Positions 43,632 through 54,122 of a DNA stretch of 64,000 nt are shown here, one piece after another. Each line of letters begins with the position of its first letter. The first letter of the stretch is position 1. Position numbers and translations under genes: made by a program. The stretch spans positions 5,766,001 to 5,830,000 of the forward strand of contig JAPFFF010000003.1 of the NCBI GenBank assembly GCA_039105265.1, given 5' to 3'. The notes under the pieces are model-generated. The model did no database searches and was not told the DNA's origin. It worked only from the letters and a program-made list of their open reading frames with translations. This DNA comes from Tritrichomonas musculus. Taxonomy: Eukaryota > Parabasalia > Tritrichomonadida > Tritrichomonadidae.

Positions 43632-46052
43632 AAAAAACTGTATACGAAAACTTTTTTAAGGTTTATATTGAGAATTGGTTAATGAAAAATTTTTTAATGA
43701 GTTATAAAACGATGCTTTATATATTGGATTAATATCAAAGCCATGTATTAAGTTTAAATGAGAAAAGTTCTCAATTTATATAAAAGTTCATTCAATTTAA
43801 TTTGAATGTTTTACAATAAGCTTCAAAAAAATATTTTTTACTTTTTAAATGAAAAAAAATTAATAACAATATAGTATTAATAAATTAAAAAAAATATTTG
43901 TTATTTTATTTATTCATCAAAATTTAATAAATTTGTCGTTTTATTTCCAGTTATTATATTGTGACACTCTTGATGTTGAATATTACGAACTGCTCGAGCT
44001 TTTTCAATGGAAGCTCTTGCAATTAAACTTCCATCTTTTTGTTCTGTTACAAAAATGCCAGCTTGGTTGAATGCAGACACAACAACATCAGGTGTTGTTG
44101 TTTTGATCCAAGAGTTTACTATTTGTATTACGTTTTTTGAAGAAGGACTAATATTTGGTTTCGTTTTTATTTTAGTCTTGAGACATTTTTGAATACCGAA
44201 TATGCCCAGGTCTAATGCTTGGACCTGGTCAGATGAACCTGCTGGTTCAAAAAAAGGATATACATTTTGGAAAGAACATTCATCTAAAAAGATGTCTGAA
44301 GTATGGCTTGTGCAGCCATCCAATAGCAGAATGGCTTCGCCATCATATTGGTATTTCATCCGTCTTCTCTTTAATTCTGGAATGAATATTTCTTCATTCC
44401 AATAGGAAAAACTTCTTGAGTTAATAAATCCATTTTCTTGATAAACAACAACTACGTTTTGATCACCATATCCGTTTATTGTTAGTTCTTTATCATATCT
44501 TTTATTTGCTAAAACTATCATTGGCATTAATCTTGTCCCATCTAAAGCGATGGCTCCCACCATTGTTGATCTTTTAGAATTACGTTCTGCACCAATAACT
44601 GTACCATCAACAGCGTCAATGGGAACTATAACAATCTCACTTCTCATATCAATAAAGTCAATAAACCCTGATTCGTCAACATTAAAAACGAATGCAGGGT
44701 GAATTTTGTTGGTTAATAAGATATTATCTAACTTTTCATAATAAATTATGAGATCATTCAGGTCTACATCAGCTCTTGTTGATTCGTAGACAGGTGCTAG
44801 TACAGTTTTCATTGAAGAAGAATTTCTTATAAAATTATAAATCGAATGATAGTCTAGATAAATGTTAAATTTGCAAAAAATCATGTCACTTAATGTATAA
44901 AAGTTAGGTGATTGTTTTTCTATGTAACAATTGTAAATATAATCACAAACAATTTGGTTTTGCTCTTGATTTAAAATTGATGGTCGTCCAATTGTAGAAC
45001 TTCTATTTTTTTTCATTCTTGTCACATGCGAATGTACAGCACCTTTGGTAATGCCAAATAATCGTCCGATTGCAGTTTGACCAGTCATTTCCTTCCTATC
45101 AGGTGAGTGGATTAAAGAAATTACTGTTTCAATTTGTTCCTGATAGGTTATTCCGTTTTGAAAAATTTTTGTCATATTATTTTCTAGTATTAAACGTTTA
45201 TCATTAGGAAGTTTTTCCAATGAACCTGGAACAAAACTAGTGATTGGTTGTTTTTTTTGTAACAGATATTGTCTTTTATTATGTGCAATTTCATTTTCTT
45301 TTTCAATGGAACATATCTCTTCTTCTTCTTCACTATCAGAAATATTTTTATTATTATTTTCTTCTTCCGACTTTTTCAATGGATAATTGGTCGGATATTG
45401 CTTAGGGTTTGTGGATTCATATAGTTCTAATAATTGCTTTATTCTAGAGTTGCAAGCATCCCAAGCATTATTATCTATTTGTAATTCATCTGTTTTTTTG
45501 TTTTTTCTTGAACAAATAGGTTGATCATCAAAATGATCTACATGATATAAATTGGTGTCAAGCAATAAGCTCATTTCTAACCTAACATTTCTTCGGACTT
45601 CAGTGCAGCTATCTTCTGGTGTTTTTCGAGGGCGTCCTCTTTTTTTTATGGTACTGATTTGGCTTAGCATTATAATAGAAAATAGATAAACGGTCGCCCT
45701 ATTGTATAATTCAATTTTTTGATCAAACCGTCTTATCTATTGTTATTTGATTTATTTTTTATTTTAATTTTAATTTTCAGTTGTGGAAAATACTAAATTT
45801 ATTTAAAAATATTAATATATTTTTTATTTTTATAAAAACATATTTTTTATTTTTATTTTTATTTTTATAAAAACGATAGAAAAATATATGTAGACAAAAT
45901 GTAAAAAAGTGAATTTTTTAATTTTCTAATTGGTAAATTCCAAAACAAAAATAATTTCTTAAATGATAATCTAATTCCTCATTTATGCAAATAAAATGAA
46001 GATAAAAACATTATTTTTAATGAAGTTGTCTTTGCATGGTATACAGTTTTTT
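43632..46052. mobile_element. Tc1/mariner-type transposon, inner edges tentative
   Basis: TTAAAAAAACTGTATAC occurs at 43629 and, inverted, near 46039-46055, so TA (43630-43631, 46053-46054) would flank an element starting AAAAAACTGTATAC at both ends. At 2421 bp, with an intact transposase on the minus strand, it has the size of its relatives here. A further copy of the CTGTATACC motif lies just outside on the right (about 46058-46066), so the right end could be misplaced by about 20 bases. It sits in the right arm of the element at 40477. Confidence 0.55.
43910..45670 (-). CDS. DD35D transposase with AT-hook, intact
   Basis: The 586-residue protein opens with an AT-hook-like KKRGRPRK near residue 10, a motif that binds the minor groove of AT-rich DNA. 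A disordered acidic part (about 100-130, SDSEEEEEI) follows, then two DNA-binding regions including a helix-turn-helix (TAIGRLFGITKGAVHSHVTRM, about 200-220). The catalytic blocks are NVDESGF, ILLLDGCTSHTSD and VQALDLGIFGIQK, with 35 residues between second and third Asp. It shares RNSKRSTMV, GFINSRSF and YxGEAILLLDG-like blocks with the transposases at 18463 and 38343 but is longer at the N-terminus. The frame is unbroken. The ATG at 45670 is the first in frame. Confidence 0.88.
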   Translation of the reverse strand: MLSQISTIKKRGRPRKTPEDSCTEVRRNVRLEMSLLLDTNLYHVDHFDDQPICSRKNKKTDELQIDNNAWDACNSRIKQLLELYESTNPKQYPTNYPLKKSEEENNNKNISDSEEEEEICSIEKENEIAHNKRQYLLQKKQPITSFVPGSLEKLPNDKRLILENNMTKIFQNGITYQEQIETVISLIHSPDRKEMTGQTAIGRLFGITKGAVHSHVTRMKKNRSSTIGRPSILNQEQNQIVCDYIYNCYIEKQSPNFYTLSDMIFCKFNIYLDYHSIYNFIRNSSSMKTVLAPVYESTRADVDLNDLIIYYEKLDNILLTNKIHPAFVFNVDESGFIDFIDMRSEIVIVPIDAVDGTVIGAERNSKRSTMVGAIALDGTRLMPMIVLANKRYDKELTINGYGDQNVVVVYQENGFINSRSFSYWNEEIFIPELKRRRMKYQYDGEAILLLDGCTSHTSDIFLDECSFQNVYPFFEPAGSSDQVQALDLGIFGIQKCLKTKIKTKPNISPSSKNVIQIVNSWIKTTTPDVVVSAFNQAGIFVTEQKDGSLIARASIEKARAVRNIQHQECHNIITGNKTTNLLNFDE

Positions 46053-47662
46053 TAAAGGTATACAGTTTTTCTAACTCTCTTTATTGAAAAATCAAATTTT
46101 TTTCCAAACAAAATTTTTTCCCTTCTGAAAAAGTTGATCATAATTATCAAAAAAAATTTTTTTTCTCGTGTAAAAATGAAAATTTTCTCGTGCTAGGACT
46201 ATATCTATAGAAAAGTGGATTTGATATCTCTTTTATTAAATAAATACAAAAATAACAACCACTCAAACAATATAATATTATACAACGTAATACGATTTCT
46301 TACCTCTTTTTTTTATTAAGATATTAAAATAATTTACATTCAATTTCTTTCTTTTTCTCTCATTTTTTTATAATATAAGCATCTTTGCATGTAATTAATA
46401 AAGGGTGTATTTATTTTTTGAAATTTCTTTTTCTTCAGTATTTATTAAAGATTTTTGTTTTTTGTACGTTTTTCTCATTCAATTTTTCTTCTCAATTTCC
46501 TACAAAAAAATAACGAGAAAATAACGTATCAAAAAATAACCATTTGTAGCGAGGAGGGGGTAAATTATTAAATACACCTATTAACATAATTCAAATCTTA
46601 TAAAGTCGATATTATGCATTCATTCAAAGAAAATAATATAAAATTTAGTAATATTTGATTTAGGATGAATAATTATAAAAAAATAGAATAAAAAAAAGGA
46701 TTGAACAAATAGTTTTGCAGTGTAAACTGTTTTAAATGGTAGATAATCACAAACATGTCTATAAGATCGCAATAATTACGACATTTTGGTTTTATTGGAG
46801 TTCAAATTAACAATTTCTAAACTTTTTAGAATTTTGCAGAAAAAAAACAAAGGAATAAGGTTTTGTTCAATATAAAATTTTTTATTAATAATAATATTTA
46901 CATTCCGCTTGAAAATTAATTAATTAATTATCTTTTTTTTAATTTTTTTTAAATATTTTTGTCAAGTATTTGATCATATTTTAACTTTCCACCTCTGATT
47001 TCTTGTTTAGATTTTAAAATTTTTGATTAAATCTTGCTCAATACTAAGTTTTTTGCTCATTTTTTAAAAATTCTATCAGCATTCATTCACATTTTTGAAT
47101 TAAGTATATATTGATAAATATTTTTTGAATATATCTAATTTAAATCAGCGATATTTTAATATTTTATTTTTTAAATAATTTATATTAAATTTATTATATT
47201 AATAAATATTAATTTATAATGATATATCCAGTTTTCATTAAGATAATGTTTAATTAATAAATACTGTAAAAAATAGAAAATAAATATGTATATCACAGTT
47301 AACAATATATATTTTTAGCTTATTTTGATGCAATTTGATTTTATGTGTTATATTATGTTATGTAATAAAAAATAAAATGAAAATATTTTTTACCATAAAA
47401 TATTTTTTTTTCCTCCTATTCCTTTTATTGAATTATATTCTAATTAAACGAATCTATACATTTATTACATCAGTTTGTTAATGCTATTTAAATAAAAAAA
47501 AAGAAAATTTTATTCTCAATTATTTCATTTGATAATATGAATTATAATTCTTAATATACATTATATATAGTATATAATATAATTATATATCTTATTTATT
47601 TTTAAATATATATAAAATACATTGATATATACATATTTTTAATAAATTTTATATTTTTTATA

Positions 47663-47744
47663 TAGATAATTTTCTCAATTATTTACACATAATTATCTCA
47701 TTATAGATTATTTTCTCAATTATTTACACATAATTATCTCATTA
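47663..47744. repeat. 41-bp tandem repeat, two copies
   Basis: Two copies of a 41-bp unit starting TAGATAATTTTCTCAATTAT lie in the right arm of the outermost element. The left arm has one inverted copy at about 35353-35396. Confidence 0.7.
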
Positions 47745-47878
47745 TATTATTAATATTATAAATATATAAATATATATATAAATGAATATAAATATATTAA
47801 GATTTAAAATAGGTCATTAAATAATAAATAATGCTAATACTAGCAATTACATCAATTTTTATGAGTCCTGACCCCTCT

Positions 47879-49388
47879 CACATATTATACTCGATGAATT
47901 CAAGTTGTATACATATATAATATTTGTTTTTATGGACTAGACTTTACTGTTCACTCTTAATAGTGGATATTTCTGTCCAATATTAAATATGAAAAGGGAT
48001 AGTTTCTTAACTTTTTAAATGAAACTCGCTTGAACAATAAAACATATCAATCGCTGCTTTTTAACATAAAATTCCCATATTATTAAATTTTATATAGTTT
48101 TCAGAGAATGCTTTTTATACTATTAACTGATAATATTTTAAAAATATATATAAGCCGAACTTTAAAAACTCCATGTTCATATGAATATATATATATATAT
48201 ATATTACAAAAGATAGAATAACAATAGTCAAATATTATATAAGAAGTTCGTATAATAAGAACTAAACCCTATCAACTAATATTAGTAAAATGATTTCACT
48301 TTGCCTTCAACATGCCGAATAGCTTGCTTTACAGTTCCAAATATCAACGTAATTTAATATTTTTCCATACTCACAAAATATTTGTGAATGATTAAGAAAG
48401 TTTATTAAGTTCAACTTTTAAAATGAGCATCATATTTTGAATTAAACCATTAAAATCATCAAAAAATTAGATATTTAATATTCAATCCATTTCATCAAAT
48501 ATTTCAATTTCAATTTAAAAATTGTGAGAAAACCATAACGTCATGCTTTAATATTGAGAAGATTATTTTGACTTATACCAAAAAGTTCGACTCATTCATA
48601 TATGAAAAATATTAAATATCCATTTTGTAATGATGTTTACCATTATTTTGTTATTAATATAGTTTCAAAATATATATATACTAATATATTAATATATTAT
48701 TCTCTTATTAATATTCAAAATCCAATGATATAATAAAAAAACTTATGTTAAATTTGCTTTTCTGAAAAAAGATCTCTCAATTTTAATTTTGTAGTTTATG
48801 TTTTATATTATTAGAATAATTTAAAAATATTTTTAAAAATAAATATAAATAAATCTTTAAAAAAATTATCTATGAATATCAATGTTATATAAAATAAATT
48901 TAATGAAATATCTTGATTACAAAAAAGATTATTGTCAATTTCCATTATATTTGCTTTTTTCTTTCCAAAATAATATAAATATATTTTTACTTGTTCATTA
49001 ATATATAAAAGAAATTAAATTTAAGGCTACATATCCATTAATTGCTATATTTATCTTTTCTTTTAATCTCTCATTCACCAAAAATAGGAATATCTTTAAT
49101 TTCATACGACCTGATTTAAACATCATTTATTTAGTAAAAAATAAAAGAAGAAAAAGTAGGATTCGTTGTTCCTTATCTTAGCAAAAAAAAGTATTTTGAT
49201 CAAAATATCTCAAAATCCTTATATTAGTATTTTATTAAATACAAATATCACATTAATAAAAAATAGGGTATAAAAAAATCTTGATTTCTTATTTTACTAA
49301 ATATTGAATGAATTATTTTTTTCAATACTTTATACTAAAATTTGAATTGATTAAAATCTCTTCATAAATTTTTTTTTTTCCGTTTTTC
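47879..49388. other. AT-rich intergenic region
   Basis: About 1.5 kb from the target duplication of the nest to the cyclase gene. It has an (AT)n run near 48185-48205 and no gene or repeat pair that I can support. Confidence 0.5.
49362..49366 (+). promoter_or_regulatory. Initiator-like TCATA of the cyclase gene
   Basis: TCATA fits TCA(+1)Y(T/A); its A is 25 bases upstream of the ATG at 49389, just before a T-tract. Confidence 0.4.
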
Positions 49389-52300
49389 ATGAAAACTCAT
49401 GCATCAATTGTCCCAAATCAACAAGATATATCAGCATCACAACTTTTCGAGCAGAATTATTTAAAGAAAGCACGTAACTCCTTATTCAGTTTATTTTCGT
49501 CAATTGATTTACTTGATGTTAATTATTATCCAATACAAACTTTTATTTCATACTGGAGAATAATACAATTCATTGGTCCTGCTCTTGCCGTTCCTTATCC
49601 TCGTTTTTGGGAGCCGGATAGTCCATATTCATTAGCGCTATCTATAATATCTGTGCTATTTCATATAGTTCCATCACAATACAGAGCAGAATCATCCGTG
49701 ATTATTGAATATATATATTCAGCAATCATTTTTGCATCTATAATCATTTTATCATTTGCGACATATTCTTTTGTGAAAACAGCAGCAATAAGTAATATTA
49801 TACCCCCTTTTATTGTTGGCTTTATTCATGGATTTTTACATATATTCCAGCCAATTGTTTTAGAATTTGCAGGTGAGTCAATTGGAAGGTTAATATCTTC
49901 AAAAAACAATTTTAGTACTCCATTAGAAGTCTCAGCATTAGCTATATCACTTTTTTTTGTTGTTATATACTATCTATTTTTATATAATTATGGAGCTATG
50001 TCATTCGTTTTTCGTCCCTATTCTTTAATGACTATTTTACGTTTACCACAGTTTTTATTTTCTTTATTAACCGCAATAATAACATTTTTAACAGCATTAG
50101 CCTCGCAAATTGATCTTGTTCCTCGCGTAATTTTAACCTTTTTATGTGCTTTTTTGTACTTAACTGCTATTCTCATCGTTTTTATGATTGGCTCCTTTAT
50201 TTCAGTCACTTATAAAAACATGATTGTTTCAGCATCCATAACTGCTTTCATTTCACTCGTTGTTGTAGCAATTTATGACATAGTTGGACGAAATGCTGTA
50301 ATATCTGAACTTTTCGTTTTCATATTTTTATTCATAATATTTTACTTTGGCTCAGTCTTTGTTTTCCGTAAACTTGTTACGAAATTTATCAGTATATTAG
50401 ATACAAATGGTGATAATGCAGAACATTATAATTCATATTATATATTTACACAGTGTGCAACAGTTAGCATTGTTTTATCACACCCAGCCAGCCAAAATTG
50501 GGCTATTTTTAAGAACGGTACCGATAAGTGGTCAGATAAATTAGATTTATGGACTATTTTTGCCAAATTTGTAGCAATTTACCCAGATGAACGAAAACTA
50601 CTTTCATTTATTATTCAATCCATTCAATCCAAGAATTTCCACACGTTTAGTAGCAAACAAATAGTATCTCAAGCAACCATCATTGCGACACAAAGAGAAA
50701 GCTCATTGTCACCTGACTTAAAAGTCCATCTTTCCAAGATGACGCGACAGTTCCAATTTGTCAAGCGAAAAATCCGGCATGTTTGGGATCTTGCCATCCA
50801 AAGTAACATTTATGAAATGGACTCATCGATCAACAATGCCTATGATAGTGTTACAAAGGCAAGATCGAATTTTAAGCATTTATTTGGTCTTTATCCGAAC
50901 AACCGCTTTGTTGCTCGCGCGTATTCTCATTTTGTTCTCGAAATAGAAGGAGATAACATGCAGTATAAAGAATGGACAGACAAAATGAGCATTTTACAAC
51001 GTGGAATTCTAGTTAATCCAGATCGTACAAATCTTCTTGGCGTTTATACTTTTCCAATACTTCCAATAACAGCGCAAGAAACTATAGCACGGAGTGTTAC
51101 TGAAAGTGAATTTCTCGAGAACATTACATCAACAAGTTTCAGCACGTCAAGTGATATTGATGATATTGCAAATTCAGCAATGAATGAACAAACATCAGTC
51201 ATTAAAGATCGTATCAATGAACTCACTATTCCAGCTATTCGTTGCATTACTGTATGGACCTCATTTTTATACTTTGTTCTCATATTAATTCCAGCAATTG
51301 CTATTCTTATCTACGAAGATTACTTCTTGCATGGATTGACTGATCCTCTGGATTACATGTATCATTTATCATTCCTTAGATCTGCTGCTTTTCAACTTCC
51401 AATGTTGGCTAATCATTATCTTTTTGAAAATATCCCTTGGAACTCTACTAATGAAAATTTCACTGGAGATTTCAATGATGAAGTGAATCCGGTGAATGGT
51501 TCTAATCTCGCAAATCTGTTTGAAAAGCCAAATTTTGATGGCATTCATATGCCAAGTTACGGAGGGGCTCAAAATACATTAGAGCAATTACGTTACATCG
51601 CTCATTTATCCTCTCAATCTGTTGAGCGTGTCAGTTCTTATAGAACCTGGATTAAAAATGATACTAGAATTGAAACAATTCATGATTTGGTCTTTGAAAA
51701 TTCAATTCCGTATTTTTATTATGCAATTGATGGCTCGAACACCACTAGTAACATATCTTTGCAAGCAGCAATGATGGATATTAATCTTCAAATCACAAAT
51801 CTCATTCAAGGAAACCAAACAATCGATGAATCATATGTTAATCGTACTTACATAGTTAATCCTTCGGCCAATGCTGATTCAATTGTTAATAACATATCAT
51901 ACGCGATGTTATTAATGAATGATTATTTGGCTCAGAATCATGAAAATATTGAGAATCTAATGCTTTTCTGTATGATGTTTTTATGTATTATTTATGTTGT
52001 TACGATTGTTGGAATTTTAATCTTCCAAATTGAAAATTTGCAAAGTGCCAAATTTGAAGTTTTCCAGTGTTTAACATCATTACCTAAAAATGATGTATCA
52101 ATGGTTGCAGAAAAATTAAACATAATTACAAAAGAAACAGAAGATGAAGAAGAAGAAAACTTAGATGATTTAAATCTGAATAAACAAGAAGAAAATATCA
52201 TCAAAGTTTTCTCATCAGCAAGTGATATGTCATCTACAAAATCAACAGAAAGTGCAACATATATAGTTCTTAATCTTTTACTTGCTGCTTTTACAGTTGG

Positions 52301-54122
52301 TGTAATTGTTCTAATTTGTCAGATATTCCCATCATTTACAAATGATCTTCGATCAAATGCCCCGCATCTTGATTATGTATTAGGATCGATTGCTTATTTA
52401 TTTGGTACAATGAATTCAGCTGAAATCATTGTTGCTTCATTAAATAATTATACAATACCAGCCCAAAATTTGGAAGATGCAAGCAGCCGGCTATTTGTTC
52501 ATATAAATGATTATTTTGAAAATTATCATATTGTTAGTTATGGATTCTCACCAATTACAGATAATGTATCATATACCAATTATTTAGATACACCTCCATT
52601 ATTGTCTTTTATAACGGCACGTAGAGAAGCATCACCTTATTTTGATTGTCTAAATGAGTCTCAAATTCCGGAGACATTTGATGATTTTTACTCTTGTTTA
52701 TCAATTGAGATGCAAATAAGTATAATTGATCCTTTCTTTAATAAATTAATTCGCCCTTATCATGATGATAAAAATGTAATAATTAATCCTCATGATCCAA
52801 TTATAATGTCATTATATGGAATAACGATTAAGCTTTATGATCGTCTTTATTTCCCTATGTTTGATGAAATTCTCGATGATATGAAAGACATCTTAAATAA
52901 AACAATTCCAGCTCTTCGAATTCCATCCATCATATTACTCATTGTATCATTCTTTATTGTTATTGCTATATATGTTCAAGCAGAAAATTCGAGTCAACGA
53001 ATAAAGTTTGCACTTTCTCTTCTTCTTCAATGTCCAATAAATGTTGTCATGCAAACTTCTAAAGTAATGGACATTTTAAGTGGAGACTTTGGCTCGAAAG
53101 CCCAAGACAGCCACATTCGTCATAAAGAATTTTTCGATGCAATAGTTCAAAGTATTCCAGATAGTGTTATTGTCTTAAACAATGGAAATTATGAAATAAT
53201 TTCTATGAATCGTTCTACTGAACGTATTTATGGAATAAAAATCGATGAAATGATTGGAACTAATGGAAAAACGTTCTTTACATCTTCTAGTTTTTCTCCT
53301 AATTCAGCTGAAATATTTGATGAAGATACTCAATTCATTCATGTACGATACAGTACTAATGAAAACGATTCTTATCTTCGTTTGAGTCATATTATTACGA
53401 AGAGTCATATTGTTATTACTTCCACTGATCAGACGAATATATATTCATACAATAAATTAATTTCAGATGAGAAAGAAAAAAGTGATAAATTGTTAGCTTC
53501 AATTCTTCCTTCAAATCTATCTAAAAGAGTCCAAAATGGAGAAGAAAATATCTCTTTCTCAGTCCAATCAGCAACTATTCTTTTCTTAGATATTGTTGAA
53601 TTTACTCCCTGGTGTGCTGCCAATACAGCACAAATGATCATGTCTACTTTAAACATCATGTTTAGAGAGCTTGATGCAAGATTGGCACGTCATTCAACAA
53701 TGACAAAGATAAAATGTATCGGTGACTGTTATATGTGTGCTGGTGGTATTTTTGTAGAAGTGAATCAGCCAGCAATTCATGCCAAAGAAACTGTTGAATT
53801 CGGTTTGGAAGCAATTTCTGCTCTTAGATATATAAACAAAGAATATGACTTAAAACTTAGAATTAGAGTTGGTATTAATACTGGTGGTCCTATTGTTGCT
53901 GGCGTTATTGGTACAGATAAGCCAACTTTCGAAATTTTAGGTCCTGCTATTAATATGGCTCAGCAGATGGAACATCACGGCGTTCCTATGAAGGTCCATA
54001 TTTCTAGATCCGTATATCAGCTCATTTATGGTGGCCCATTCAATATCAAGGAAAGAGGAAAAATTGAAATTAAAAATGGTACAGTCGCTACATATTTGGT
54101 AATACCAAAAGATGAATCGTAG
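49389..54122 (+). CDS. Large multi-span membrane nucleotide cyclase with PAS domain
   Basis: The 1577-residue protein has the layout of the expanded trichomonad cyclase family. Residues about 55-335 hold some seven or eight hydrophobic spans; further spans are near 620-650, 855-885, 955-985 and 1180-1205, so it crosses the membrane about a dozen times with two large, Asn-glycosylation-rich lumenal or extracellular loops between. A PAS-like domain (QSIPDSVIVLNNGNYEIISMN) is at about 1255-1330. The class III catalytic domain is at about 1390-1577: metal-binding Asp1401 (FLDIVEFT) and Asp1446 (IGDCYM) are present, and Lys1442 is the adenine-type residue. In the ILGPAINMAQQMEHHG block Asn1522 is kept, but the position of the transition-state Arg is Gln1526, and the usual D/T purine contact is lost. 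It probably makes cAMP as a dimer, or acts as a sensor with low activity. Confidence 0.9.
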   Translation: MKTHASIVPNQQDISASQLFEQNYLKKARNSLFSLFSSIDLLDVNYYPIQTFISYWRIIQFIGPALAVPYPRFWEPDSPYSLALSIISVLFHIVPSQYRAESSVIIEYIYSAIIFASIIILSFATYSFVKTAAISNIIPPFIVGFIHGFLHIFQPIVLEFAGESIGRLISSKNNFSTPLEVSALAISLFFVVIYYLFLYNYGAMSFVFRPYSLMTILRLPQFLFSLLTAIITFLTALASQIDLVPRVILTFLCAFLYLTAILIVFMIGSFISVTYKNMIVSASITAFISLVVVAIYDIVGRNAVISELFVFIFLFIIFYFGSVFVFRKLVTKFISILDTNGDNAEHYNSYYIFTQCATVSIVLSHPASQNWAIFKNGTDKWSDKLDLWTIFAKFVAIYPDERKLLSFIIQSIQSKNFHTFSSKQIVSQATIIATQRESSLSPDLKVHLSKMTRQFQFVKRKIRHVWDLAIQSNIYEMDSSINNAYDSVTKARSNFKHLFGLYPNNRFVARAYSHFVLEIEGDNMQYKEWTDKMSILQRGILVNPDRTNLLGVYTFPILPITAQETIARSVTESEFLENITSTSFSTSSDIDDIANSAMNEQTSVIKDRINELTIPAIRCITVWTSFLYFVLILIPAIAILIYEDYFLHGLTDPLDYMYHLSFLRSAAFQLPMLANHYLFENIPWNSTNENFTGDFNDEVNPVNGSNLANLFEKPNFDGIHMPSYGGAQNTLEQLRYIAHLSSQSVERVSSYRTWIKNDTRIETIHDLVFENSIPYFYYAIDGSNTTSNISLQAAMMDINLQITNLIQGNQTIDESYVNRTYIVNPSANADSIVNNISYAMLLMNDYLAQNHENIENLMLFCMMFLCIIYVVTIVGILIFQIENLQSAKFEVFQCLTSLPKNDVSMVAEKLNIITKETEDEEEENLDDLNLNKQEENIIKVFSSASDMSSTKSTESATYIVLNLLLAAFTVGVIVLICQIFPSFTNDLRSNAPHLDYVLGSIAYLFGTMNSAEIIVASLNNYTIPAQNLEDASSRLFVHINDYFENYHIVSYGFSPITDNVSYTNYLDTPPLLSFITARREASPYFDCLNESQIPETFDDFYSCLSIEMQISIIDPFFNKLIRPYHDDKNVIINPHDPIIMSLYGITIKLYDRLYFPMFDEILDDMKDILNKTIPALRIPSIILLIVSFFIVIAIYVQAENSSQRIKFALSLLLQCPINVVMQTSKVMDILSGDFGSKAQDSHIRHKEFFDAIVQSIPDSVIVLNNGNYEIISMNRSTERIYGIKIDEMIGTNGKTFFTSSSFSPNSAEIFDEDTQFIHVRYSTNENDSYLRLSHIITKSHIVITSTDQTNIYSYNKLISDEKEKSDKLLASILPSNLSKRVQNGEENISFSVQSATILFLDIVEFTPWCAANTAQMIMSTLNIMFRELDARLARHSTMTKIKCIGDCYMCAGGIFVEVNQPAIHAKETVEFGLEAISALRYINKEYDLKLRIRVGINTGGPIVAGVIGTDKPTFEILGPAINMAQQMEHHGVPMKVHISRSVYQLIYGGPFNIKERGKIEIKNGTVATYLVIPKDES

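Larger units (their letters stand above)
40477..46199. mobile_element. TIR element carrying two further insertions
   Basis: Both ends read GTCCTAGCACGAGAAAATTT inwards, an exact inverted match of about 43 bp, with TA outside (40475-40476, 46200-46201). Further in, a block near 40590-40640 (ending CGAAAACGGTTTTTGATG) has an inverse partner near 43525-43590, and the distances agree if the 2.4-kb insertion at 43632-46052 is taken out; so the repeat arms are probably some 200 bp long. After removal of both insertions about 2.28 kb remain, without a recognisable gene. It lies inside the transposon at 35538. Confidence 0.72.
35538..46560. mobile_element. Tc1/mariner-type transposon split by two further transposons
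   Basis: Left end: CCCCCAACTCGCTACAAATG; right end inwards: CCCCCTCCTCGCTACAAATG. The match continues to GTTATTTT for about 43 bp. TA flanks both ends (35536-35537 and 46561-46562). It carries the transposase gene at 35828-37024. Inserted in it are the element at 37802-39964 and the 5.7-kb element at 40477-46199. Without those and their TA duplications it would be about 3.1 kb, a normal size for such an element. Its own sequence is thus 35538-37799, 39967-40474 and 46202-46560, roughly. Confidence 0.8.
35221..47878. mobile_element. Outermost non-autonomous TIR element, interrupted by an 11-kb nest
   Basis: The left end reads ATAGGGGTAAGAACT and the right end, read inwards, AGAGGGGTCAGGACT. 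The sequence CACATATT is duplicated directly outside both ends (35213-35220 and 47879-47886), an 8-bp target duplication. Further in, both arms share a diverged block of about 45 bp (ATAATGAGATAATTATG and TGAGAAAATAATCTATA) at 35353-35396 and, inverted and doubled, at 47663-47744, at similar distances from the ends. Its own sequence is only 35221-35537 plus 46561-47878, about 1.63 kb, with no transposase. An 8-bp duplication with AGGGGT-type ends is most like hAT elements; the class is tentative. It is the first insertion of the nest. Confidence 0.62.

Noticed and set aside
35221-47878. A single 12.7-kb element with terminal inverted repeats, such as a Polinton/Maverick, which are common in trichomonads
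   Set aside because: No polymerase, integrase, ATPase or capsid-type gene is present; the only genes are three cut-and-paste transposases, and inner end pairs with their own target duplications explain the length by nesting.
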